DNA from: JAYSRU01 sp043720875
Lineage (GTDB): Bacteria; Bacteroidota; Bacteroidia; Flavobacteriales_D; Crocinitomicaceae
Direction: 5' to 3'
NCBI GenBank assembly: GCA_043720875.1
Contig: JAYSRU010000268.1
Coordinates: 1 to 55,071, forward strand
Length of the DNA: 55,071 nt
This document shows positions 8,594 to 17,514 of the stretch, piece by piece; the stretch's first letter is position 1, and every line of letters starts with the position of its first letter. The position numbers and the translations under genes are program-made. The notes under the pieces were generated by a model, which was not told where the DNA came from, ran no database searches, and saw nothing but the letters and a program-made list of their open reading frames with translations.

Positions 8594-8619
8594 ATCCCTC
8601 CTACTTTCGTAGGAGGGAT
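8594..8619 (-). terminator. Intrinsic terminator after the TSP3/OmpA gene
   Basis: On the minus strand a perfect 11-bp stem ATCCCTCCTAC with its complement, around the 4-base loop GAAA, is followed by eight T. It lies 21 bases past the stop codon at 8641. Confidence 0.9.
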
Positions 8620-8640
8620 CTGCATTAAATAAATTAACTA

Positions 8641-11154
8641 TTATTTAAATACGATAGTCATTTCAACTCTACGGTTTTTCTGACGACCTGCATCTGTTGT
8701 ATTATCTGCAATCGGCTTAGTTTCACCATAGTATTCAGTAACTAAGTTTTCAACTTTAACTCCTTTAGAAATTAAATATGCCTTAACTGCTTCTGATCTT
8801 TTCTTAGAAAGAACCATGTTAGCAGCATCATTACCTTGGTTATCCGTATGGCCAGCAATGTTCAACTTCCATGTCGGTTTCTTAACCAATACTTTAGCTA
8901 AATCATTAAGCGATGCATATGATTCAGTTTTAATGATTGCATTACCTGTGTTGAATTCAAGATTTTCGAAAGCTGTGCGTAATACTTCTTGTATTTCTTC
9001 ACTGATTTTTGGACAACCTTGATTTTCAGGAACACCTGGAGTACCTGGACATTTGTCTTCAGCATCCATAATACCATCTTTATCTGTATCTTGATAAGGA
9101 CAACCTTGATTTTTGATCGGACCAGCAACATAAGGACACTTATCGTCTTTATCTAACAATCCATCACCATCAGTATCAGGGTAAGGACATCCGTTATTTT
9201 CTTTAGGTCCAGCAACTAACGGACAATTATCAATTTGATCAAAAATACCATCATTATCCGAATCTGGACACCCGTTGTTTACAACTGGACCAGGTGTTTC
9301 AGGACAAGCATCTTCGCTATCCTTAACACCGTCACCGTCTCTATCTGGACAACCGTTGAAAGCACGTAGACCTGCAACATCTGGGCAAAGATCATCTTTA
9401 TCAATTATAGAGTCATTATCTCTATCCGGACAACCTGAAAATTGAACTAAACCAGCATCGTCTGGGCAAGCATCTTTACTATCCTCAATTCCATCCAAAT
9501 CACGATCCGGACAACCTTTGAATTGAGCTAAACCTGCGACTGTAGGGCAAGCATCTTGACTGTCAATAATTCCATCTCCATCTGTATCAGGACAACCTTT
9601 GAAAGCCCAGATACCAGGAATTTCTTTACATTCATCCACCTTATCGGATACTTTATCTTTATCCATATCCTGAGGACCGTCATACAAAATAGGAATACGT
9701 AAGCCTGTAAACGCTTGTACCCCTCTAACTTTACCCGCAGCCGCTACTGCATTAAAGCTTTGGAAACCAAAAGTAAGTGGACCTAAACGTGCTGCTAAAC
9801 CTGCAGTTAGGCCAGAATACTTATTCAAGGAAATTGGAATACCAATTCCGAACCAAGGATGATCATAACCAGGAGTTATAGATATCTGATTTGGTACAGT
9901 AACACGGTTAACATCTTTTTTAGCGTTCACATTTAAAACTCCAGTAACGTTCACAAAGAAACGATCCCAAATATGGTAATCAGCTTGTAAACTTAAAGCC
10001 GCAGGAGTATTCATAAAGAACGTGCTGCTAGCTTGACGACCTTCCCATCCTGTAGTATTTCTTGTGTTATAGTCAACTATTGAATCAAATTCTCCAAGGC
10101 TACCAATCTTTGTAAATTGATTTAAATCAGTTGGAGAAGCATTCACATTCACTGAGAAATCTCTACTCAATCCACCTTTTGCAAATTTAATACGACCAAC
10201 ATCTACTAAAGACACACCTAAACGGAACTTATATTTATCCATATCGCGTCTCCAGATATTTGTAACGTTATCCATTTCATAACGGAAATCCGCATGTTTT
10301 GGACGGTATTCATAAACTCCACCAATATCGAAGCCCATTCCTAATTTCGAACCATTCAAATAAGTAGATGTTTTTGCTAAATCGCCATCTAAATTTGCTG
10401 AATACCCATAATTGAAATCTCCAGAAAGAGAAGTTGTAGTATCTTCATTTTTTAAGGCAAAGTTGAAATTTTCAGAATACAAATAAGCAGCACCTAAACC
10501 TTGAAGAACCTTAAGTCTACCTCCCATTTTAAAGAAATGCTCATTGTCATCCTTTAATACCTGTGCGTAGTTTACGCCGTATTCATTCCATGACATGTGA
10601 TTAACTCTAATCAACGCTTCAGGAATATTGATCACCCATAATGGTTGATACTTTAATTCTTCTGTCCCTAATTTAAGTAATTTCATACTTACATCATCAA
10701 CATTTGTTATGCTTCTAAATTTAGCTGAGAAGCCTAGTGCGATTTTTGGATTTATGTGGAACATAAAGTTTAATAAATCGATTTGAATATTGATGTTGGC
10801 TCCACGTGCTTTTGCAGCATCATCAGTAAAATCTTTAAGCGGAAGCAAATAGCGTGACATAAAAGTGCTATCTGGCTTTGTCCATTGAGAATTCAAAGTA
10901 TCAAAAGACTTAATCCACCATTTTGGCATATCTTTCGTGTCGAACTTGTAAATGTTCTGAAACGCAGTAGCATTGAAACTCGCCAAATTCATATCGAATT
11001 TGAATCGATTATCGACAATGGATGCTGGCTGTAAATCCGCAGACATAACACCTGCATAATTACTTTGAATTACACCAAGATAATTTTGAGCAAAAAATTT
11101 ATTCGCACTAAAACAAAGGGTAATTAATAATAGACTTTTTGTAAAGTTTCTCAT
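8641..11154 (-). CDS. OmpA-family outer membrane protein with thrombospondin type 3 repeats
   Basis: The 837-residue protein has a signal peptide (1-22, FFAQ), a long beta-rich region (about 23-490) resembling the DUF5723-type porin-like part found in Bacteroidota, eight Asp-rich TSP3 repeats (about 496-715) and a C-terminal OmpA domain (about 720-837; NIAGHTDNQGND, LSKKRSEAVKAYL, RRVEMTIVF). The repeats follow the form DxDxDGIxDxxDxCP...GCP, about 27 residues each, with two Cys per unit. TSP3 repeats bind calcium and make a stiff rod that can span the periplasm, and the OmpA domain keeps the residues for peptidoglycan binding. It overlaps the upstream gene by 4 bases (ATGA type), so translation is probably coupled. 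Confidence 0.88.
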   Translation of the reverse strand: MRNFTKSLLLITLCFSANKFFAQNYLGVIQSNYAGVMSADLQPASIVDNRFKFDMNLASFNATAFQNIYKFDTKDMPKWWIKSFDTLNSQWTKPDSTFMSRYLLPLKDFTDDAAKARGANINIQIDLLNFMFHINPKIALGFSAKFRSITNVDDVSMKLLKLGTEELKYQPLWVINIPEALIRVNHMSWNEYGVNYAQVLKDDNEHFFKMGGRLKVLQGLGAAYLYSENFNFALKNEDTTTSLSGDFNYGYSANLDGDLAKTSTYLNGSKLGMGFDIGGVYEYRPKHADFRYEMDNVTNIWRRDMDKYKFRLGVSLVDVGRIKFAKGGLSRDFSVNVNASPTDLNQFTKIGSLGEFDSIVDYNTRNTTGWEGRQASSTFFMNTPAALSLQADYHIWDRFFVNVTGVLNVNAKKDVNRVTVPNQISITPGYDHPWFGIGIPISLNKYSGLTAGLAARLGPLTFGFQSFNAVAAAGKVRGVQAFTGLRIPILYDGPQDMDKDKVSDKVDECKEIPGIWAFKGCPDTDGDGIIDSQDACPTVAGLAQFKGCPDRDLDGIEDSKDACPDDAGLVQFSGCPDRDNDSIIDKDDLCPDVAGLRAFNGCPDRDGDGVKDSEDACPETPGPVVNNGCPDSDNDGIFDQIDNCPLVAGPKENNGCPYPDTDGDGLLDKDDKCPYVAGPIKNQGCPYQDTDKDGIMDAEDKCPGTPGVPENQGCPKISEEIQEVLRTAFENLEFNTGNAIIKTESYASLNDLAKVLVKKPTWKLNIAGHTDNQGNDAANMVLSKKRSEAVKAYLISKGVKVENLVTEYYGETKPIADNTTDAGRQKNRRVEMTIVFK

Positions 11155-13337
11155 AGATTTGGGTTTAACGTGTATTTTATTAAGTATCTTCCCACAAAAG
11201 TAAGCATAGAAAGTTGATTTTGACTATTTTGCAAGTAAACATTTTTACTTCCTTCCCAAATTCGCTGTTTAAATAATGACCCATTTGGATGATGTAAGGA
11301 AATATTATTTTGAATTCCATCCAACACTGCAATATATTTCTTGCCTTTGTGTATAATCATTGAAGCCGATTCGATGGTGTTTAATTCAGTTTGAAAGGAG
11401 AAAGACTCTGTCCCTGTTTCACTTAAACATGACACGTGACTCCCATTACTTAAAATTACTTTCGCTTGACTGCCTTCAGCAATTACTTGATGCATTACAT
11501 ACCCACTTCCTTTTCTTAATAAAACCGGTGTTTGATTTGGAGAAACGAAATAAATTCCATCTGAATTCGTGTAAAACTTGCCGACATTTGTGGGAACACC
11601 GGATTCTAAAATCACATCGATTGCTGCCGCTGTTGTTTTCCCTTGTTTTAGGTTACTTATCTTCCCATTAAACCAAGCTTCATTATTGATGTTTACTAAG
11701 ATATTTCCAGATTCACTGTATTGAATACTTTTAATCGCGCCCTTTCCAATTGTAGTGCTTTTGACAAGTTTCCAACTGGCATTATACTTTTCAATTGAAC
11801 CGTTTGGAGTTCCGTACATGTAAAAGTTTTTTCCTTTTTCTTTTAGAATGATGACATTAGAACTAGCAATTTTGGGCAAATTTAATGGATACCCAGCTCG
11901 CAAAAAACCATTTTTGTCAATTAAACTGAAGGATAGATCTGCATGAAGATTCCAGTAAGCTTCTCCATCTAGCACAACACGACTGGGTACTGAAGTTTGG
12001 ACTAAACTAGCTCCGGCAGGTTGTTTATTCAGAGAAGTGTTGACAAATTGGGTTGATCCATTATTCGTTCTAATCAGCAAGAACGGAAAACCCAAAGGAT
12101 TGTCTATGTAGTATACATCTTTAATTTCTCCCGTCAATGTTGCTAAAATTTCTCCTTTGTCTTCGACTAAATCCGTTTCAATAGATTCTTCATTTGTGAT
12201 AACACGAAGTTTCGTTGAATGCATGTAACCTTCCAGATAAGATGTTGTTTCATAGGCTTCATCGGCAATTGATCGATACGATACTTTTTTCGGGAGTTGA
12301 AAAAACCCTTCTTTCAGTATACTGTTTTTCAAAGCAAACGTTTTGCCCAATTTAGTTGCAATTTGAAGTGCTTCAGCTGTCTCTCTTGTTCCGCAGATAA
12401 TCAGATTCCCTCCGGTTTTTATCCCATAACTCTCATTTTCCAAATACATTAAACTTGGCAAACTGAAAGACTCACTTGTGAATTTCACAAAATCATTTCT
12501 ACCTTCTATTTTTTCGTTGTCATACATAAGAAATGGATCGTATCCAGCTGCTGGATCCAATAACAAACAATTCTTACCTTTATAATTGAAAATAACAAAT
12601 CCATTTTCTGGTAATTTGCCAAACTTATAATACTCTTCCTCCGTTAAATAATATTTCAACGCATCCGTTTGAATAAATTCATACTTTAAGATATCTTCGG
12701 GTAAATTACCCGCAAATAACTCGTAATCATTGACTAGCGGTAAAGATTTAGACGATTTTGCTTGAGACACATAACGCTCTGACCTGTTTGCATAAATATT
12801 TTCAACCTTATCATTGGTGGGGTTAACCAATGTATAAGAAGCACTTTTATCAATTAAATCCCAAGTGACGGCTGTAGAAAGCGCTCCTCTCTCGGGTTTG
12901 GTTTTGTATAAAAGTAGCCTATTAGCATACACCTCGCAACGATAGTTTGAGTTCAGCTTCCAGCCCATAACACTTTCTTTGATCGGAATTGAACCCAAGA
13001 TTTTTGAAAACATGCGAATGTCTTTTTTTCTCCAATTAGTTGGTCCTTCAATTAAACAAAAATCCCGAAATGACGATAAATAAATTCGTGCTTTTGTTTT
13101 TTCAACGAACGTTAATATTGGTGAAATATCCGCATGCATACCAGAGGAAATCTGAGGAAATAATTCTTCCAAATTACATTCACTTGGTCTATGAATAACC
13201 GTTACCATTTCCCCTTTTTCTGAGAACAATACTTTCGGATTAAAATCATTGTCCTGAGAACGTATTAAAAAAAATGCCGCTAAAATGCACCAAGACAAAC
13301 AACTCACAACCAATACCCAACGAAATATTTTACCCAA
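11151..13337 (-). CDS. Anchored exported protein of unknown function, coupled to the TSP3/OmpA gene
   Basis: The 728-residue product begins with a short cationic N-terminus and one membrane helix (about residues 5-25, WVLVVSCLSWCILAAFFLI), followed by a large extracytoplasmic part. The C-terminal half (about 390-728) has repeated short beta-strand units (GNILVNINNEAWFNGK, KFYTNSDGIYFVSPN, YIAVLDGIQNNISLHHPNG) that suggest a beta-propeller. I do not recognise the family. The start is TTG: no ATG lies between the upstream stop and residue 45, and this start keeps the membrane helix. The gene ends inside the start of the TSP3/OmpA gene, which suggests a joint role in the envelope. Confidence 0.7.
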   Translation of the reverse strand: MGKIFRWVLVVSCLSWCILAAFFLIRSQDNDFNPKVLFSEKGEMVTVIHRPSECNLEELFPQISSGMHADISPILTFVEKTKARIYLSSFRDFCLIEGPTNWRKKDIRMFSKILGSIPIKESVMGWKLNSNYRCEVYANRLLLYKTKPERGALSTAVTWDLIDKSASYTLVNPTNDKVENIYANRSERYVSQAKSSKSLPLVNDYELFAGNLPEDILKYEFIQTDALKYYLTEEEYYKFGKLPENGFVIFNYKGKNCLLLDPAAGYDPFLMYDNEKIEGRNDFVKFTSESFSLPSLMYLENESYGIKTGGNLIICGTRETAEALQIATKLGKTFALKNSILKEGFFQLPKKVSYRSIADEAYETTSYLEGYMHSTKLRVITNEESIETDLVEDKGEILATLTGEIKDVYYIDNPLGFPFLLIRTNNGSTQFVNTSLNKQPAGASLVQTSVPSRVVLDGEAYWNLHADLSFSLIDKNGFLRAGYPLNLPKIASSNVIILKEKGKNFYMYGTPNGSIEKYNASWKLVKSTTIGKGAIKSIQYSESGNILVNINNEAWFNGKISNLKQGKTTAAAIDVILESGVPTNVGKFYTNSDGIYFVSPNQTPVLLRKGSGYVMHQVIAEGSQAKVILSNGSHVSCLSETGTESFSFQTELNTIESASMIIHKGKKYIAVLDGIQNNISLHHPNGSLFKQRIWEGSKNVYLQNSQNQLSMLTFVGRYLIKYTLNPNL

Positions 13338-13353
13338 AACTTTATATTTTACG

Positions 13354-13361
13354 CAAAAATA
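13354..13361 (-). promoter_or_regulatory. -7 promoter box of the anchored protein/OmpA unit
   Basis: The minus strand reads TATTTTTG followed by CG, 16 bases before the TTG start codon. This position supports the TTG start. Confidence 0.45.
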
Positions 13362-13461
13362 CGTTCAATAAGCGTATGTATTTAGTGCTTATAAATGAAA
13401 GATTAACAGTAATTTGTTAACCTAATAAATACGACAGACACATTGCTTTGCTGTTTTGTTC

Positions 13462-14073
13462 TTATTCAAAAAGAATTCTCATTTGTTGAATAGGTAGTAA
13501 TGCGAAACTCATTCGATGGTACTTTGTCGGTCCAAAATTTGAAATGGCTTTACGATGCTCAACAGTTGGGTAACCTTTGTTTTTGGCCCATAAATATGCT
13601 GGGAACTCAAGGCTAAGCTTCTCCATGATATCGTCTCGATGTGTTTTAGCTAAAACGGAAGCGGCGGCAATCGACATATATTTACCATCTCCTTTGACAA
13701 TACAAGTGTGCTCGATTTCTTTATACTTTTTGAAACGATTGCCATCAATAATTAAATGTTCGGGAATGATTTTACATTGATCTAACGCTCGGTGCATCGC
13801 CAAAAAACTTGCGTTCAAAATATTTATCTCGTCAATTTCTTTTTCGGAAACTATCCCGATCCCAAACGCTAATGCTGCCTTTTCAATTATAGGTCGCAAC
13901 AATGCTCGTTGCTTTTCAGTCATTTTTTTTGAATCGTTCAACAACGGATGTGTAAAGTCTATCGGTAAAATTACTGCAGCTGCTACAACCGGCCCAGACA
14001 AGCAGCCTCGACCTGCTTCGTCGCAACCAGCTTCCATGCAATTCTCAGTTAAGAAAGACTCTAATTGACCCAT
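13462..14073 (-). CDS. rnhB: Ribonuclease HII
   Basis: The 203-residue enzyme cuts the RNA strand of RNA-DNA hybrids and starts the removal of single ribonucleotides from DNA. The family signature is clear: CDEAGRGCLSGPVVAAAVIL with the catalytic pair D18/E19, the third acidic residue D110 in LIIDGNRF, and the fourth, D129, in VKGDGKYMSIAAASVLAK. The length is normal for bacterial RNase HII and the ATG start is well placed. It stands alone with its own promoter box upstream. The neighbouring envelope genes show no link to its function. Confidence 0.95.
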   Translation of the reverse strand: MGQLESFLTENCMEAGCDEAGRGCLSGPVVAAAVILPIDFTHPLLNDSKKMTEKQRALLRPIIEKAALAFGIGIVSEKEIDEINILNASFLAMHRALDQCKIIPEHLIIDGNRFKKYKEIEHTCIVKGDGKYMSIAAASVLAKTHRDDIMEKLSLEFPAYLWAKNKGYPTVEHRKAISNFGPTKYHRMSFALLPIQQMRILFE

Positions 14074-14102
14074 AACAGTTTTGATAATTTTATGTTAAAG
14101 AA

Positions 14103-14110
14103 CAAATATA
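14103..14110 (-). promoter_or_regulatory. -7 promoter box of rnhB
   Basis: The minus strand reads TATATTTG, an exact consensus match, 29 bases before the rnhB ATG. Confidence 0.5.
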
Positions 14111-14173
14111 ATTTGATTACGCAACTTATTTGTAAGATATTCGTCATCGTTAAAAGAAATTAAAAATTATACT

Positions 14174-14533
14174 ATGAAAAACTTATTAACCGTTGTCGCA
14201 TTATTTTGTGGTTCTGCTATGTTCGCTCAATCTACCGCTTCAGTAAAAGGTAACCTTGAAACCATCCAAACGAATAAGGAAGTTGGTGTTTTTGAATTCA
14301 AACTTTCGGATGTCACTAATGAAGATGTTGTAAAAGTTTCAGCTTATTACAAAGATTTCTTTACTGTTACTTATAACCCAAAAGTACAAATAGCGCTTGT
14401 TAAGATGGTTAAAAACACACCTGAAAGCAGAAAAGTTATTGTTCGTTTTTTAGTATCTGTTAAGAATGATAAAATCATTTTTGATGGTTCAACCATGAAT
14501 GCAATGGAATTTTATGAAAAAGCATTGAAATAA
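14174..14533 (+). CDS. Small exported protein of unknown function
   Basis: The 119-residue protein has a clear signal peptide (MKNLLTVVALFCGSAMFAQ, cut after residue 18 or 19). The mature part of about 100 residues is mixed alpha/beta, with SDVTNEDVVKVSAYYKDFF and KVIVRFLVSVKNDKII. It contains no cysteine after the signal peptide, no lipobox and no membrane segment, so it should be a soluble periplasmic or secreted protein. I do not recognise the family. It has its own strong terminator downstream and is probably a single-gene unit. Confidence 0.75.
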   Translation: MKNLLTVVALFCGSAMFAQSTASVKGNLETIQTNKEVGVFEFKLSDVTNEDVVKVSAYYKDFFTVTYNPKVQIALVKMVKNTPESRKVIVRFLVSVKNDKIIFDGSTMNAMEFYEKALK

Positions 14534-14554
14534 AACTCATTATAACCTTAAGTG

Positions 14555-14586
14555 AAAGTCGAAGTATAAAACTTCGACTTTTTTTT
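14555..14586 (+). terminator. Intrinsic terminator after the small exported protein
   Basis: AAAGTCGAAGT (14555-14565) pairs with ACTTCGACTTT (14571-14581) around a 5-base loop, followed by T to 14586. Confidence 0.88.
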
Positions 14587-14598
14587 GTCAAAGATTTT

Positions 14599-14606
14599 TA
14601 CCTTTG
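14599..14606 (+). promoter_or_regulatory. -7 promoter box of the glycoside hydrolase gene
   Basis: TACCTTTG is an exact match, 17 bases before the ATG at 14624. It rules out the earlier TTG at 14585, which lies in the terminator T run upstream of this box. Confidence 0.55.
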
Positions 14607-14623
14607 ATGAAAAACTGTTCTAT

Positions 14624-16891
14624 ATGATTCAAAAGTTCTATTTCATTTTACTAATACTACTTTGTATTTCTGACTACGCCAAGGGGCAAACTTATAATTA
14701 TCCTCGATTTCAATCGAACAACGCGGTTTATGTATCAATTCTTGGCTATTCTGACCCCAGTTATGTTGTACAGAATGAGAAACTAGAATTAGGCCTTATG
14801 ATTCCTGAAAGCATACAGCAACGTGTATTTAATTTTGTGAATAAGATTGGTGGAAAAGAAAAGATTAATCCTTATTTAGAATGGGAATTGAAAGTTACAG
14901 CATTTTTCAAGCATGAATCAAGTGATGAAGTAATTGCCATTGATGGATTTTATACCCAAGAATATTCTATTTGGGAAGCAGATGGAATACCGGTCAAAAA
15001 CAAAAGTGATTTTATCACAAATGAAGAATACAAAAATTTAGGGGGATATAATTTAGAGTCTAACCCATTCCCTTTCCGCATACGCTTCTCGCCTCCAAAA
15101 GCAGGTAAATGGACGTGTAGTATAAAAATCATCACGCCAAAGTTTCAAACTGAATCCGAAGTTGTTGATTTTGAAGTTATTTCAGGGGGAAGAGGACCAA
15201 TCATTATTGACAAAAATGGACGATTTTTTGAACGCAAAAACGAGCCCTTTTATCCGATTGGGTGCAACGTTACTTGGCCGATGACAACAACTTCCACGGA
15301 TCCAGAACTCTTTGCTTATTTTGATTACAACATCAACGGTGTAAACTACATTATGGACGAAGGGTATCGTCCGAATTATGCTGCACCTCGGGTTTACAAA
15401 AAATACCAAGAAAGATTAAACTTACTCGCAAATAATGGGGTAAACTATATGCGTCTCATAATGGCTCCAACTTCATGTGAAATTGAATGGGAAGAATTAG
15501 GAAACTATACTCAACGCTTGCACATGGCTCAAGAAATGGATAAACTATTCACGTGGGCGGAAAGTAGAGATGTGATTTTGCATTTAAGTACGCAACTTCA
15601 GATGACTTTTCAAAATTTCGGACCACAAAGTTATTACACTAAATGGGTCTGGGATGATCAAATAAATGAGCAACATTTTTGCTATTACGATTTGTTAAAC
15701 GGTCTCCCAGCCCAAAATTTTTTAATCAATGAGGACGCAAAAAAGTATTACAAACAACGCTTGCGTTACATTATGGCACGCTGGGGTTATTCGTCCAATT
15801 TAGGAGTTTATGAATTTATAGCAGAGGCGAATCAAATTGGTAACAACGAATCAACAGATGCAAGTGGAGCCCATACCTACTCAGTAGACGCAAAACCTTT
15901 TGAAAAATGGCACCACGAAATGGGGGCATTTATGAACAGTCACTATAATGGTAAGAGCCACATTATTACAACAACCTATGCTGGAGCTAAAGCCATAAAT
16001 GACTACACATTTGCATCACCTGATTTAACGCTAATGTGCAGCAATTTATACGATTACGCTTCCCCAAGTTTTTTCAATCACCACGCTAATATCTCACGAA
16101 AAGTTTTAAATGATGAACTACTTAACGAATCATACACTAGTACTGATCAAAAAACAAATGCCTTCCACAAACCATTTCTGCTTGCAGAATTTGATGCTTT
16201 AGATAGCCAATGTGACAAAGATAAAATCGAAGTAATTCGAGCGCAATGGCAGAGTATCTTCAGTGGTGTGAGTGGTTCACTTTCTTGGATTATGTGGCGA
16301 ATGCCAGAAACATTTCATCATTTTGAAAAAATGAATAGTTGGACAGCTACCCAATTAAAACAAAATACGAACTGGCATCCCGGATCTTCAGAACGCATGG
16401 AAGATGGTTCTTGGGGCTACCGCAAAAATTATTACAAAAGTATGGATGGGTGGTTTACACCAAAAAATAGTTTATTACCCCGATATCGAAAAGCTGACGT
16501 TTCGTATTTAAGATCTGGCGACAAGAAAAGTGCTTTTGGCGTCATTTCTAATAAAACTTATAACATCCTAAGTGCCTCTGATTGTTGTGACAGTCTATAT
16601 AAATTTACTAACGAGCAGGGTAAACTGATAAAAGAAAGCGAAAATGGTGGGCATTATTACTTGCCGCCTTCATTGCGCGTGGCACAAAAAATTAACACGT
16701 CTGTAGAAAAACTGAAATTGGAAGGAATGGAGCCTGGAAAGTATGATGTCTATTATTACCACCTTAACGATCAAAAAAATCACTTTCATCAAACAAAAGC
16801 CAACGCAAGAAATGGAGTAGAATTAGATGTAGTATTAAACCCAACTAAAGAGGAATATCTTATTTTGTTCTACGCTGTAAAACGAAATTAA
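14624..16891 (+). CDS. Exported glycoside hydrolase (DUF5060-like N-domain plus clan GH-A-like barrel)
   Basis: From the ATG at 14624 the protein has 755 residues and starts with a signal peptide (MIQKFYFILLILLCISDYAKGQ, about 22). Residues about 50-190 form an Ig-like domain of the DUF5060 kind (FRIRFSPPKAGKWTCSI). A TIM-barrel part follows (about 200-600), with FYPIGCNVTWP, a likely acid/base E401 in EFIAEANQI and a likely nucleophile E522 in LLAEFDALD, spaced as in clan GH-A retaining enzymes. The C-terminal 120 residues look like a beta-sandwich. It probably hydrolyses a polysaccharide in the periplasm or outside the cell, but the substrate cannot be told. A longer frame beginning at TTG 14585 is rejected because it starts inside a terminator and lacks the signal peptide at its N-terminus. 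Confidence 0.78.
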   Translation: MIQKFYFILLILLCISDYAKGQTYNYPRFQSNNAVYVSILGYSDPSYVVQNEKLELGLMIPESIQQRVFNFVNKIGGKEKINPYLEWELKVTAFFKHESSDEVIAIDGFYTQEYSIWEADGIPVKNKSDFITNEEYKNLGGYNLESNPFPFRIRFSPPKAGKWTCSIKIITPKFQTESEVVDFEVISGGRGPIIIDKNGRFFERKNEPFYPIGCNVTWPMTTTSTDPELFAYFDYNINGVNYIMDEGYRPNYAAPRVYKKYQERLNLLANNGVNYMRLIMAPTSCEIEWEELGNYTQRLHMAQEMDKLFTWAESRDVILHLSTQLQMTFQNFGPQSYYTKWVWDDQINEQHFCYYDLLNGLPAQNFLINEDAKKYYKQRLRYIMARWGYSSNLGVYEFIAEANQIGNNESTDASGAHTYSVDAKPFEKWHHEMGAFMNSHYNGKSHIITTTYAGAKAINDYTFASPDLTLMCSNLYDYASPSFFNHHANISRKVLNDELLNESYTSTDQKTNAFHKPFLLAEFDALDSQCDKDKIEVIRAQWQSIFSGVSGSLSWIMWRMPETFHHFEKMNSWTATQLKQNTNWHPGSSERMEDGSWGYRKNYYKSMDGWFTPKNSLLPRYRKADVSYLRSGDKKSAFGVISNKTYNILSASDCCDSLYKFTNEQGKLIKESENGGHYYLPPSLRVAQKINTSVEKLKLEGMEPGKYDVYYYHLNDQKNHFHQTKANARNGVELDVVLNPTKEEYLILFYAVKRN

Positions 16892-16932
16892 CCAATACAC
16901 TTAAATAATCGTTAACACTATTTAAATTAGGC

Positions 16933-16960
16933 TTGCATTAAAATAAGTGCATTAACTTTG
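16933..16960 (+). promoter_or_regulatory. Promoter of the DUF4920-like lipoprotein gene
   Basis: TTG (16933-16935), 17 bases, then TAACTTTG (16953-16960) makes a complete Bacteroidota -33/-7 pair. The final G is also the first base of a GTG that would otherwise be taken as the start codon. Confidence 0.6.
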
Positions 16961-16971
16961 TGAAAAAAAAC

Positions 16972-17463
16972 ATGAAAAATCAACTCTTATCCCTAGCTAC
17001 GGCAATCTTACTTTTAATGTCTTGTGGTCAAGTTCAAACTAACGACACAGAAAAAACAACACAACTTGGTAAAAGTTATGGTCCTGAAAAAGTTAAAATG
17101 GACGCTGTTATTACCACGGCAGAAATGCTTGCAAAATTTAATAAAACCGCAGGTGATCAGGAATTTTATTTTGAAGGAACTATAATAGAAGTCTGCTCAA
17201 AGGCAGGCTGTTGGGTTAAAGTTGATGACGGTAAAGGTGGTTCATTTCGTGTAATGTTTAAAGATCATTTCACTATACCAACCAACACGCCGTCTGGCAC
17301 AAAAGCATATTTTGGTGGCCTTGCCTATCAAGACACCGTTTCAGTTGAGTATTTGCGCCATTATGAAGAGGATGCTGGGAAAAGTAAAGCTGAAATCGAA
17401 AAAATAACTGAGCCTTCAATCGAATTTGGATTTGAAGCCGATGGTATTACGTTAAAAAAATAA
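16972..17463 (+). CDS. DUF4920-like lipoprotein
   Basis: From the ATG at 16972 the product has 163 residues with a lipoprotein signal (MKNQLLSLATAILLLMSCGQ, lipobox LMSC, lipidated at Cys18). The mature domain matches the DUF4920 pattern: VITTAEMLAKF, FEGTIIEVCSKAGCWVKVDD, FRVMFKDHF. This is an OB-fold-like periplasmic domain of unknown function with a conserved VC..KGCW motif. The two close cysteines could bind metal or take part in redox chemistry; this is inference. A GTG at 16960 would add four residues but lies in the -7 box, so ATG is preferred. A weak terminator follows. Confidence 0.8.
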   Translation: MKNQLLSLATAILLLMSCGQVQTNDTEKTTQLGKSYGPEKVKMDAVITTAEMLAKFNKTAGDQEFYFEGTIIEVCSKAGCWVKVDDGKGGSFRVMFKDHFTIPTNTPSGTKAYFGGLAYQDTVSVEYLRHYEEDAGKSKAEIEKITEPSIEFGFEADGITLKK

Positions 17464-17471
17464 TCTATCTA

Positions 17472-17502
17472 AAAAGCGACTCTTTAAAAAGGGGTAGCTT
17501 TT
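17472..17502 (+). terminator. Possible intrinsic terminator after the DUF4920-like gene
   Basis: AAAAGCGACTCTTT pairs with AAGGGGTAGCTTTT with one mismatch and two G-U pairs around a 3-base loop, followed by TGTTTT. It is weaker than the other terminators here and lies 13 bases before the next ATG. Confidence 0.5.
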
Positions 17503-17514
17503 GTTTTCCACACC

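Noticed and set aside
9000..9660. Regular DNA-level repeats of about 81 bases that could suggest a repeat array
   Set aside because: They are the eight thrombospondin type 3 units of the OmpA protein, in frame and with codon-level variation, not a CRISPR or tandem DNA repeat.
14585..14623. TTG start giving 13 extra residues to the glycoside hydrolase
   Set aside because: It lies in the T run of the preceding terminator and upstream of the -7 box, and it would push the signal peptide inside.
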